64,000 nucleotides of DNA from Ooceraea biroi (Eukaryota > Arthropoda > Insecta > Hymenoptera > Formicidae), in the NCBI RefSeq assembly GCF_003672135.1, contig NC_039508.1, forward strand, positions 15,635,945-15,699,944. Direction: 5' to 3'. Below the pieces are notes generated by a model, which ran no database searches, was not told where the DNA came from, and saw nothing but the letters and a program-made list of their open reading frames with translations. The translations under genes and the position numbers were made by a program. This document shows, one piece after another, positions 37,768-50,400 of the stretch (positions within the stretch are counted from its first letter, which is position 1; every line of letters starts with the position of its first letter).

Positions 37768-40700
37768 GTAAGCTCTTTCAACTTTCTGTATAGAATTCTT
37801 ATGTCAATAGTATGTCATGTACATTGCATTAGTCGATAGATGCGATGTCTTTAGAATAGAGTTTTTCTTATAGGATTTAGATACCTTCCGCGTTTTTTCT
37901 CAACATTTAAATATTTCAGTAATGGAGGATGGAACTTGTATTTAATTCATGTTAAACTGAATTTAAAATCAATTGAAAAAATAGCTTTTATCCGTTATCC
38001 ATATACTCATACATAATATATCAACAGACTCTTTTTCACGTAATGGATTAATGAATGAATATTCCGTAATTGGATCTTTTAAGCAACTTTTCCATAAAGT
38101 AATCAAGCTCTAATTAGCTGGTTACCTTGCAATGAAAGATATATCGTATATATAAAATCGTATACATATATGTATATCTTACTGCATAATTTGACAATCA
38201 AGAGTGATAATATATTAACGTTACATTGCATAACGCAGTACAATAATGTGATGTGTTGACATAATTTCTCACTATCGAAATTGTGTTTTGCATACAATTT
38301 TGGGAAGTGATTACTAGTTACACAAATCCATGCGTGTATATATTCTGTCCTGTTTTAATTGTTTACGCATAAATGCATACACATCCAATAAAATTTATGA
38401 TAATGTCTAGTTGTACAAAACAATCCGTCGAAATAGCGAACATCCAATGTTACATAACTTTTTTATGACTCTTTCCATGGGCGAAGTTGCACGTTCGGCG
38501 GCCGTATTTTATCTTTTGTGTGTAAAGATTAAATTAGCAGGAAACCACTCTCTCTTTTGCCAGAGCTCGCCTGGAGCAGTTCAATGTGCACACATCCCGA
38601 CTCTGATGCGCTTTGCATTTGTATTGGCGAAACTGCATTTTTACCTTATTCCGCACTCTTCTGTTTTAAATTGCCTCGCGAAAATCACGCTTTCGTCTCT
38701 CGTGTTCGTCCACTTGAAAAAAATGAATATCACGAATAAGAATGCAGAGTCCATCATCGACAGTAAACGAATAAGTTACATTGCTGTATCCCTCTTCTGT
38801 TGCTGAGTCCATTAATATTAATTAACAATAGGAGCTTTTTGTAATCGACGCATGAGATAAGTGCGGGCATATTTGAAAGATGCATTATTCTACAACCCAC
38901 TAACAAACAGACACGCACTCACATGCGCGTTTTACATATTAAAAAAGTAACTGTTTCATTTATCGTACGATATGTTTGCTAGAACAAACGATGCAAGTAT
39001 TTATAAGTGCAATTAGTCGAGCTCGCAATTAACGAAAGTTATACATTGTGCTCCATTTTCTCATTTATACTGTGTATCTCAATCTGCAAAAGCGGAAGAT
39101 ATATCGAAATTCATGCTCTTAATTAAAATTGCTTTTTTGTATATCGAGATTCCGTTGTGTATCGCCGAATATACAACTGCTCACTGTTCCGAGATATAAA
39201 AATATATATTTTTTTAAATTTGTAAACGGGGAAGGCAAGATAAACGAAAAAGAGTCAATAATTATTATTTAGTCACGTTTGAATTTCGTTTAATTTCGAG
39301 TTTTATTTATGTAGATGTTATAATCGCACTCGGTAGTGTATTTATCGTTTATGTTTTGCTACTTCTCGTGAGAAATACTTCATTATGCTAGCGTATGGAA
39401 AATAAGGCAGCTCTGGAAATTGCCCAGTACGTGTTGCGCAACACATACAAAAGTTTGACGTAACGTACTCTGGCTCTTTGCCTTTGACGTCATATCGTGC
39501 GCGGATCAGATGGAATATAGCGAAACACCGAAAGCTCATTTAAAAGCTCCATAGATATCTCATCAAGTATTCTATTGCCGTGAATATTTTGCTAAGAAAT
39601 TGCGCATTACGAGAGAGAAAGATGAAATACATGAAGACAGCGTCTCTAAGAAATTTAGCAAGGATTTATGTTAGAATCTCTGTAAAAAATTTTATATTTC
39701 TCTCTCACGATTATCATGCTATTTCTAAATAAATATCTACATAAATCTATTTTTCACCACTAATTAATTTTGCTATAAACGTGCAAAATAATTTCGTGTA
39801 TGCGCCAGAAAATCTATTCCGAAAATTCTTCATTAATATTTTACTCAGGTTTTACTAATCTCGGTTTCTTCTCCTCTCGATATCCGGCTAAGTTCGATCG
39901 TTGCACAAAATGTGTAGTAAACATGACTGTGAAATGTAACCTCATCCTACTGTAGATAGAATAATATCGAAAACTTTGATCTGATTTATTGTCGCGCAGC
40001 TAGTTCGTGCAAAATAACCGCCGTTTACCGAACTTCCGTCAGCGGATAACTTTTCTTCTCGCCGATTGTTCTCTCTTGTCGTTCAATACAGTAATTCCTG
40101 AGTAACAAGCGACCCGAATTCGCGGCTGATCAGCTTTTTCAACTAAATTCCCGGGAAGGTAGTATCGCAATTCTTCCGGTGACAACGTTAACATTGACTT
40201 TTCGCTTTTACATTGAACCAGAAACTGTTTGTTATAAATAAAATAAAGTCTTCACAAAACGTGAGTTTTGTAAAATTTGCGCTGATGTAACACAATATTA
40301 TTACATTAAAGATAAAGAAAATTATAAACAAACTGCTTATCAACATTAATAAATTACTTTTCTAAAATATTAACAAATTTATATTATATCTTGAGAACGA
40401 AAATTCGCAAAAATACAGCAATATATTATGTTATTTTTAAATTCCGTAATTTTCCATTTCTTTATAGAAGAAATATGGAAATGTTATATTTTTGATGGAA
40501 TTCATGCAATTCATATCACTGCTATGTTGTGCTATATCATCAAGACCAAGATCTCCTATTCCAAGTTTGAAACGTTCATTAAGATTCATGGAGTGGAATA
40601 AGATTTGGAACATACATATAATAGCTTAATAATATAATTTTATAGGCCATATACACAAGACAGACTCTTTATCTTTCTCCATATATACTTTTACTTGATC

Positions 40701-41920
40701 AAACGTATTCGGGGTCGTTAAAATTAAAAGCTTTGTTCTCCGAGAGAGCTTTCATGATCCCGGGAACGAATGGTCAGCGTTCCCAGCTGATTTCACAAAC
40801 ATTAAAATCAGCGGCGAGTTCGCAGCGATGTCGTCGGGATTTACGAGTGTTTGGCCGGACCGTGTATTTTTCGGGTTGACGGGATCTCTCTATACGGTTG
40901 TTGATACGACACACACATCACGGATTTACAGTATTGTCCTGTATCCGCAACTTTTCCCTCATACTCCTTAAACTGGAACCGTCAACAACGCCGAGCTTGT
41001 ACACGGTCAGACCATAGCTTTCGGCGATACGACCAGGGGCCGAAGTTCCCTATAATTTGATCCCTTCGGTCCCATGACCCGCGGAGTCGTGGCCGTACAT
41101 GTACTATTGTAGCCAGACATTGCACGAATGAATGGCTCTGGGGAAAAGTACGGCATTAATCCGTCCAGATTGAACGTCTAGCTCTGCCTGTGTAGCATCG
41201 CTCTTGAAATACCGGAGTTGCTTTGTTTCAGTCGGAAACTCTGAATTGCATTGATATGTTTAGATCATTCATTCGTGTTCGCGATGTTCAGGAGTAATGC
41301 GTGAAATACGGCAAACGCAGATAAAGCCAGATTGCTTGAGATTTTCGTTTGAGGATCGTAAATTGACGAGAATTCGAATAGCGAGACGTTTTCTTTATTC
41401 TAAAACAGAATTTCTGATCGAAATAAGATGGAATTATTATATTATACGTATATGCATAATATTATATGGTAGGAAAGAATCGATTTGTATATGGAATTTA
41501 TTATAACAACAGACTTTAATGGAAGTCTTATAATTTGAAGTTATGTATATTGATGTAACATCTGACGAAACAAATATTTTGTTTTGTACTTGCACTCAGA
41601 AATATTTAATATTTAGTTACCGAGCGGTTTTTCTAATGAGACTTAGAAATCGATTTCTCTATTAATAAGTCTCAAAACTAGAGTATTGACATTTCCGAAA
41701 TCAGATGCAGCGTTCGAACGAGAACAGAGACAAAAAGAGAGAAAATTTGCTGTCGACAGAGGCAGACGTAATTAGATGTAATATATATATATATATATTA
41801 CATTTCTCTCTCTCTCTCTGTTTCCTTTTGATATGCCTTTTGATTGCTAATGACAAACAAACGATAGGAACGTACAAGAAAATCGATATAACTGACATAC
41901 ATTTATGTATATATATGCAG
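37768..41920 (+). other. mGluR intron 1
   Basis: 4.15 kb between donor GTAAGC and acceptor TATATGCAG. Contents are AT-rich; a 131-codon frame at 38411-38806 and others look like chance. About 100 bases before the acceptor lie adjoining (AT)n (41779-41799) and (TC)n (41804-41819) runs. Confidence 0.75.
41779..41819. repeat. (AT)n and (TC)n microsatellites upstream of mGluR exon 2
   Basis: About ten AT units, a short break, then about eight TC units, 100-140 bases before the exon 2 acceptor. Length changes could affect branch-point or polypyrimidine context, which is inference. Confidence 0.9.
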
Positions 41921-42136
41921 GTCGCAGGCTCCATCGGTCAATCACCGTGCGGCGCCGTAAAGGAAGAGAAGGGTATGCAACGACTGGAAGCCATGCTATA
42001 CGTTCTAGATGAGATTAATAACGATACGAAACTTCTGCCGAACACAACGTTGGGAGCTCTTATTCTTGATTCCTGCAGCAGCGATACTTATGCTTTGGAC
42101 CAAAGCATGGAGTTCGTCAGATCATACATGAATCAG
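41921..42136 (+). CDS. mGluR: metabotropic glutamate receptor, coding exon 2 (ligand-binding lobe 1)
   Basis: Seventy-two codons in phase 0 at both ends, acceptor TATATGCAG and donor CAG then GTAAGT. They continue the Venus-flytrap domain as residues 51-122. C60 and the following KEEKGMQRLEAM correspond to the conserved CGxxKKEKGIxRLEAM of group III receptors. K67 and R71 align with mGluR4 K74 and R78, which contact the distal carboxylate of glutamate. LDEINNDTKLLPNTTLGALI and DSCSSDTYALDQSMEFVRS are typical of the family, and N91-T-T is a likely N-glycosylation site. Upstream in-frame codons back to 41705 are intronic low-complexity sequence and are excluded. Confidence 0.9.
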
Positions 42137-44442
42137 GTAAGTTACTTTTTCATTATATTATATCATTATATTCTTTCATCTTTCGTTATAATAGCATTGA
42201 CGACGGAGTTATCAGATATTCTTTTTGCAATAATTCCTATAAGATTTTTAAGTCGATACATAAAGCTGTTACGATCAACATTTTACAAGTTGACAAACTC
42301 CCTTTACGAGTAACAAAAAGAAAATTTAATTTTGCATTTTGTAAAAACACGCATTTTATTATGCTTGAATTTTTTAAATCAAATTACACTAGTAAGTAGA
42401 TTCGTATTGATGAAAACTGGTAATACGAATTCTCGAATGAGTTTATCAATAGTCCAGATTTTCCGATTGTTTTCGCGCAGGATGGTAATTTGATACGCGC
42501 CAAGCTCTACTATTGCTTATTTCGTTATATTACGCGAAAATAGCGTTACCTCGCATCAGCATCGAGATAGTAGATTCAATATATTTGACGTAAAACAGTC
42601 TATGCGATTCCGTAAGGGAAAAATTTATGATTCAATGGTCCTGCAAGAACACGGAAGATAGAAATTTGATGGAGAGAAGTACTCAGAACGCATGATCGTG
42701 CATTACTTCCTTCCTTTCTTCTGGACATTTGTTCCCTTTGTAGACTCTCTCGCTCTCTCTCTGTTTCTCTCTCTTCCAATAACATGCTTTATCCTGTCGA
42801 AACTCGATCGCCAATGTGCTTTTAAAGTAAAAACATTTTCTTTTCTCCAGAGTGTGATTCCGACATTTACAGCTCTGAAAACTTCAAATTTGCACCTTTC
42901 AAAGATAATAGATCTTTGCAGAACAATAAAACTTTATTCTTTAAATGTTGATTTTTCTAAATGCAAAACATTTAAAAAGATTAAAATAGAATTAAAATTA
43001 TATAATAAATAATATAGATAATGCACTAATAGAATCTTAATTTAAATTAGCAGTTTTGTCAGATTAGTGAGATTTAACATTAAAGATTGTATAATGTTGA
43101 GAACTGTGTGAAGAGAAAATCTTTGCGTTAGAAAGATTGACCACAAGTTCGCTAAAGGTCTATGGTCCAAAGGGGGTAAAACTTGACTTGTGCTATACTT
43201 TGCACGATTTCAGTCAAAGTCACTGAGTCGGAAAGTACTAAAAAAGTTGCAAGAGATGAAAGCGAGAAATCAGGGCTCTCCGGAGCTTTTAGTCGGGACA
43301 GTTAGTTTGCTCCCGCGAAATTTTGTGCATCGCACGGCAGCGCTATCCTGTTTGGCTTCTTGACAAAATGAGTGCCTCGCGATAGTAGATACGGTTGTTT
43401 CCATACCGGTGTTCCGAGAGTTTCCGAACTTCACAACTGCTGAACGTTGGGTTGCTTCGGTTGGTTATCCGCATCGAAACGCCGGCGAAAGACGATTGGA
43501 TAGCATCTTGCACAAAGCTGATTAATGCAACAACTCCCAGTGCTCATCCTGTGCATCTGGCCCTGGCGAACAGAACTTGTTTTAATGTTGTTTAATGAAA
43601 ATTCGCGACCAACGTGTCACGAATGCGATATGTATATATCATGAATATAATTTTGATATATCTTTTATAAGCATTAATATTAATCTTTGATGCTTTTAAT
43701 GCATCATAAAATGTGTGGTTTTATTTATAATTTTGTAATTTGCCGAAGTGGTGTATGATAATGTACATAATACGTCATATGTATAAACGAAGATATATAA
43801 CATAATCCGCATAATAAATAGAACGCTCTGTCCAGTTGATATCTCATGAAATATCTCGATCCTCGTGACCGACGTTACCAATAATCCAATTAGGAGTTGT
43901 ACGGATAGAAATTAGGACATAGCAACACGGATGCGTGTACACACTATCATTATTCGAACTTTGTTTTCACATTGATGTCAAGTTTCATTTATTCTGGCCA
44001 TTTTTTTCTTTTGTAATAAATTAAGTTTTTTTTTGTAATTTTCTCTTACTGAACATAAAATTTATTTCGTAATATGTCTCCATACCAAATCGAGACAGCA
44101 AAATGTTTGTCACTCACATTGCATAGTTATGATATCACTTTTTCCATTTATTTTTCTGAATTCCTTTATATTTTTAAAAGCATAAATACTTGTTTATTTT
44201 GATTTCCATATGTGCAGCATTTAGAAGTTGCGCAATAAAGAGAATACCGTGCTGAATTAATTTGAATCGTGAAAAAAATGCTACTGGACCGAACAAAACT
44301 AGCCACACACATTGCTTCTTTCATAAAACGAGAAAAGTTCGATGTGGCTACATAAAGTTGGATATCTATGCAAACTAGCAGTAGTTTATATACGCATACA
44401 TAGACTACGTCAACTTTATTTGCATTTTTTATTTAATCCAGG

Positions 44443-44460
44443 CAGACAATATATTGTCTG
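44443..44460. other. 18-bp perfect palindrome
   Basis: CAGACAATATATTGTCTG is its own reverse complement, inside mGluR intron 2. No known factor is assigned. Confidence 0.6.
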
Positions 44461-47400
44461 TTCATAAAACACTTATGACAGCTATTCTTTCTTTTTTAAC
44501 TTTGATCGTATTTGAAATAAATTTCACAAAAAACTGCATTCGATTTATGATTATTTGCTGATTATCGGGTCTCGCATGGTGAAAACGTTTCGTATGCAGA
44601 AATTGTAGCAAAATCAATAATGAGATTATTGGTATACATGGAATATTTATACGCATAAATTAATTTGAAGAGGTGCATTCCCTCTTCCGAAAGCCATAAC
44701 GCGTTTAAATCGTAACAACCCATATGACAGAAAATACACACATGTAAATATCACACGTGTACAAAAGAGGGAATCGCGTAGACATCATTTTATATTATAG
44801 TTTAAGCCCAGTAACCCCAGTGTAATCTCATCATTGTGATTCGTCCGATTGTGTGAAGCGCACGATAAATATGTATCGTTGGAAATCATACATTCGTCTG
44901 CGACGAATCTAAATTGCTGTACCCGCGTTGCGAATATTATAAAGTACAATGGCGCCAGATTTCCGTGAAACCCTCAAGTGGAGATGCACCAGCACAGCCG
45001 TAAATATTTATCGCCTGATCGCGCCGAATGAGAGCGAGCATTTTCGCGATTCCGTCAATCGATCTACGCGCAACCCCTGCTGCACTTACAATTACCGTTC
45101 CGTGTACCGACGACGAATGAAAACAGGACAAATATTTATTGTCACCAGGGACATGGCTAGGAAGCCGCATTTTGTACACGGCTACTCGAGATAGGACCAC
45201 TCCAACTCACAAGTCGCACGCTGAAGAGGAGACGCGATCGATCGATTAGTTTTTCTCCCTTAGCTTGCGCTGTGAGTCAGCTGTTAGAGTTGATCCGTAT
45301 ACTGTCCCTCTCTCATATGCGTGCTATAGTATATTATTGTACGCAAGTACCCTGTTATATATTATATCGCCGTGTATATTATATCATGCTATGAATAAAA
45401 GTGCTTATTTTCACGTATGGTAAGATTAATGGTTAAGGTATTGTTCATTTTATATTTAACATCATATTTCAACGGCGAAACAAGATGCGAAAATTTAGGA
45501 TGATCATGAAAGTAATATTTGGCATGTAATGTATCTTTTTTCCAAGAGATATTTATGATGATGCGGAAGAGATTAATGTTTTTTATTTACAATAGATCAA
45601 CCACGCGAAAGAGAAGACGCGTGATCGATCGGTGATTTTCTTCCCTTGTTTTGCATTATGCAAGCCAAGCTAAACTTATATCTAGAAGGCCTCGTGAACA
45701 AAGAAAGATTCTAGATTATCGTACAGAATATATTATAATAATACGCGATATATGTATCGTTAATTTTTAAAATATAAAGTATTTTATTTTATGTTACTTT
45801 CGAATTGTGAGATATTTTAAACTATTTTAAACTATTTACATCTATTGCTGTAATTAAACCTTTAAATTTTAAACTTTGATTTCAATATTGTTAACAGTGA
45901 AAATATGCGACTGAGTCATATGCCACAAGAATTATCAGTAATAATTTTTAAAACATGTTCAATATGTTTAACAACAGACAGCTTTGTATAGCGTCGCGTC
46001 GTTAATTTCCTGCATCGTGAGTTTTCGACGGGATTGCTACGTCGTATTCGCACAAAGCATTCCCATAATAAATTGCCTTTTGGGATGATAAAGGATGCTC
46101 GGAAACGAGGTGGAAATTGTGCGGGAGGAAGATGTGTTTCATGATTGCCAATCACGCGATGACTGACGAGATAGATGAATCTCACATCACCGTTCATATT
46201 TTTCTCTTACTTTCCGAAATCTCGCATGTCTGGCGACCCTTTGTACAGTGGTTTTCTTTCCGCATAGTGTAATTCTTACAGAGTAAGATACACGCGGGAC
46301 TTTTTCTCATGAAGATAAATTCTCATCGCCTCGTTTACTTGCTTCTCTCGTCTACACCTTGATACCGCTACGTTATCACGGGTCATGAGTCCCTCGGGTA
46401 TCCGGTAAATATTTTGCGGAAAAATTTTCCGGGACAAATCGAATTTGTGGAAGCTTGGGGTCGCCTATATTATTGTACAAAGCGAGAATTTTAATATTCG
46501 ATACGTTTGAAGTTCCGACTGAAATTGCAGAGCCAAGGGAAATTAACAAATCAAATTGGATTTTCGCAGTTTTTGATTAATCTACGCGCATTGTATAAAG
46601 TACATAAGTGATTTACATTACATAATTCGTATCACGGCGTTTATCCGCAAATTATAATAAAATCGTGTGCGTGTATGCACATATCTTTTTCGATTTAATG
46701 AAATTTTGCATCAGCACATCGTGGAGAAGCGATCGTCACGTTTCATCCTGCATACGTTGCACAAGGCAACGTCAGATTAAGTTGTAATAATTTTTATCAA
46801 ACTGTCCTTTTGTCAGTTCAAATGAAATCAGTGCAAATCGACCTAGTTCTGTCTCGCGAACAATGGCCGTCAGTTCCTAAATCACGTGTCGTGTCGTCAA
46901 CGTCATGACGTAACTAAATAGGGTTTGCGGTTATAACTGGGTCGGTCGCCAGTGCCGGAAATGAAAGGAAATAGATTAAATTATTATGTCAAGTGCGTAG
47001 ACGAGCCTGATAGCACCCTGAGGATGCACGTGCGAGGATTATTTATCGAGTTCCCGCTAATCGATGATACGCGATATTATATTTCATGCCCTCGTGAAAA
47101 ACTTCGTCGGTGCGTAATAATCTGAGCGCGACAGAATTTGATCGACAAAGCAAAATTTAGTGAGCAGGAAATTTAGTGAGCAGCTGTTACGTCAGTTAAA
47201 GAGTTATAATTCCTTACTGAGCACCTTGCTCAACTATTTCGCAACGTTAATTTAAAAAATTATGAATACTTAATACATGCATTATACTCGATACCGCTTA
47301 AAAAAATTATTAAAGTTTAATCAAAGGTTCAAAATTAATTAAAGGCACATGAAAGAAGTTGCAGATATCGACAATAAAAATTTCATAAAAATGACGCACT

Positions 47401-50400
47401 TACGCATTTTTTAATCTTGGCACTTGGTATCTCCGTGCAACGAAAAGACATTTTCAGACGATGAGGCTTACAGTATTTTTATGATGAAACCTTGTAATAA
47501 AGGATAACATTAATAAGGGATAAACGGTCAAAAAATAATGATGAGAGATTTTCTGGGAATAACTATGTAAAATCGTATACATGTTAGTTTCCGATTGGTT
47601 TGCCTTCGAAAATTTTGTATATATATATCAATATGGGGAACGTGAGAAAGCAAATAGAGCGAATCGGACGCGGTGCCAGCATTCCCGGCAGATGTGAGAA
47701 ATTGCAGTTGGGAAGTGCAGCGAAGAGAATAAACTACGACAGTGCAAGCGCGTACACGTTCTCAGTTTCCTTGCTGAGAAATTGAGTTTGACTTAAATTA
47801 AAATTGTATAGCTCTTATACGGCCAATTTATTTTTACGTTAGGCTACATTATTATGTAAATTATGTAATGGCTGTAATTTAATATGAAGGCGTATATTGT
47901 GATCTGTAATTAATCGCGATTGCTAATTGAGTTACGGCAATTTATTAAATTACTTACTTTTAATTAAGATTTATATTGATGTGCTATTTGCAGTAAATCA
48001 TTCTTTTAATTAATTCTGACCATAATTATATAAAGTAAAAGAACTTAGCAGATATCGTATCTTTAGAACTAAAAGAAGCAATTATTTTCAACGTATATAA
48101 CTATATTACACTTCTTTTTTAAATTTTACGTAAAACGTTACTTATGACACGGTAAGAACCAATGTTATTTAGCTTCAGTTAGCAAAGTTTTAAAAGTTAC
48201 AGATGTGAAGATCCGAAAGTTCAGAGTTATAAAGTTTAATCCGTCAAAGGTACGAGAAGAAAGAGCTGATAAGCAAGAAGTCGAGTACAAGAAGCTTTGT
48301 GGCAGGCTACGAGGATGCGAGGAGTTTCGAAACGTTAGATTTTACTAAATTCTAGAATAGAACGAGAATCTAATAATAAAGTTCGTGCTAGTACGCAAAG
48401 ATATGACGCTGAATGAATGTACTTATACGAAATGCAGAGATCTTGAAACACATGACTTAATGCAAAATTTCAAAATATGAAAAATCAAACAAGTGGAGAT
48501 GTGAAAATCAAAAGATTTATAAATTCACATCTGTGACACACAAATGTGCAATTACCGCTACATTGCCACATGATTATTTGTACAGTAAAATTTCATTAAA
48601 TCAGTACAGTTTTTATGCTACTGTAATAATTTTTTTGATGATAATTAATCTATTTATTGAAATGTTAATATAAATCATTGAAATGGCAATATCGCGCGTA
48701 ATTCTCACCAAATATTATTGCGTAATCACTATCGCGCTTTGCTGACGCGTTTATCCTAGTAGAGTTCACTCATAGCAATTTAATCGCGGTGATAACCATA
48801 TGTCAATTCGCAGAATGAAAGGTAAAGTGTTCCAACGATGAGAAATCCGTGAATGCGTTGCAGCGCTCATTAGCGTGCACAGGGAGGATGGCAGGACTTC
48901 CGTGAAGAAGTTTATCGACTGTTTGCGGACGTCGTACGAAAATCTGTTCGCAAATATTAGACAACTTCTGCAATGCCGCGTTTCACGTATGATAAATGTC
49001 GAGAGCATATTTGCAGTGTGGCATCGTGAAAATTTAAGATGAAAATTGCAAATGTTTGCTATTCCGTACATGCATATGTAAATGTGGAAAATGTGATAAT
49101 ATTTGGAGACAAGCACAACAATCATGAGTCTTGTTTGTGATTTATTACTGTCTACTACGATACTCGTGATCTTCGTACTGTAAAATGTTCCGGTACTGTA
49201 AAATGTTAAAGCGCAGAACCGCTGGTGGAACTTCATCATAAAACAGAAATATTTGAAACATTCAAGCGCGTAGTAAATGAATATCGAAGCTGAGGCCAAT
49301 TATTTGCATTATTTGTTTATACGTTAAATGATAGGGGAGTAGATGGTAAATTATATGAAATAGAATAATAGCGATATTATCCGTCATTATCCTGAAATTA
49401 ATTGGGGGATTAAATCATTTGCGATAATATCAAGTAAAATCTTTCGTAATTAGTAGCGCAGCGTTTTACTGGAATTGTTATAAATTGTTACGAGCTCTCA
49501 CGGTATTCATTCATCACGGTATGTTGTTTCTCTCTCTCCAGCCGTTGGATGTAATCTCGGTTCATCTTGCGGTATCTAATGCGATATTGCGAATACGACA
49601 GAATTAAGTTTTATTAACGTCGAAGCTCGCCGACGAGGATTACGGGTGGATCCGCCTCGACGGCGGCTCTACCCGCCACTGTATTTTGCTCATCAACTGA
49701 ACGTTATTGTGGACAGCCAATGAAGCGTCGATAGCGATGTCATTTACTCGATGACGATCGCATCATATCCGGCTAGGTGAAATCGCCAGAATGGCCACGC
49801 CATTTATTTCAGAATCGCCCTTTTACTCCGGTGTTTACCCCAATCCGTAACTCATAGCGATTTGCAATATTGCTCGCCCTCTGACCCCGGAGATCATCCG
49901 CCAAAAAATAATTAAACAAAAACGTAAACGATTTCGATGCGTGCGCGCGTCCGTGAAAGCAATACGTATTCCATCGCTGGGATATATTGCGCTGAAAAAC
50001 GAGACGCTAATGAAGCCACCGCAGTTGGGTAAACCGTCGATTGAGTTGAAAATACGGATAAGAAAGAGTGACTGACGGTTGTACGAGCGTATATATGTAC
50101 ATGTACTCGCGAGGGTTTGGAAAGTGGAGGAGATAAAGACTCGCATCTCTTGCTGCGTCACGATCAATCGCGATGATGGATAAGACTAATTACTTTCCGC
50201 TGCTCAGCACACTATCCCTTATTTTCCACGCTCTCGTCGATCGTTCTCGCTTGCGTCGTTAAGATTATTTCGGGACTTTTAATGTAGACCGCTAGTATTG
50301 TCTCGTGATAAATTGTCCCGTAATAAAGATACTTCGTTATAACGATCGTATAATGAAAAAGTTCTATTAAAAAAGCGTTGTTTGATGTTGCTTTATGCTC

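Noticed and set aside
41705..41920. N-terminal extension of the exon 2 frame
   Set aside because: It reads through microsatellites and ends at a clear acceptor; exon 1 joins in phase at 41921.
48766..49299. 177-codon minus-strand gene
   Set aside because: No recognisable domain or splice context, and composition typical of AT-rich chance frames. Kept only as a low-interest finding.
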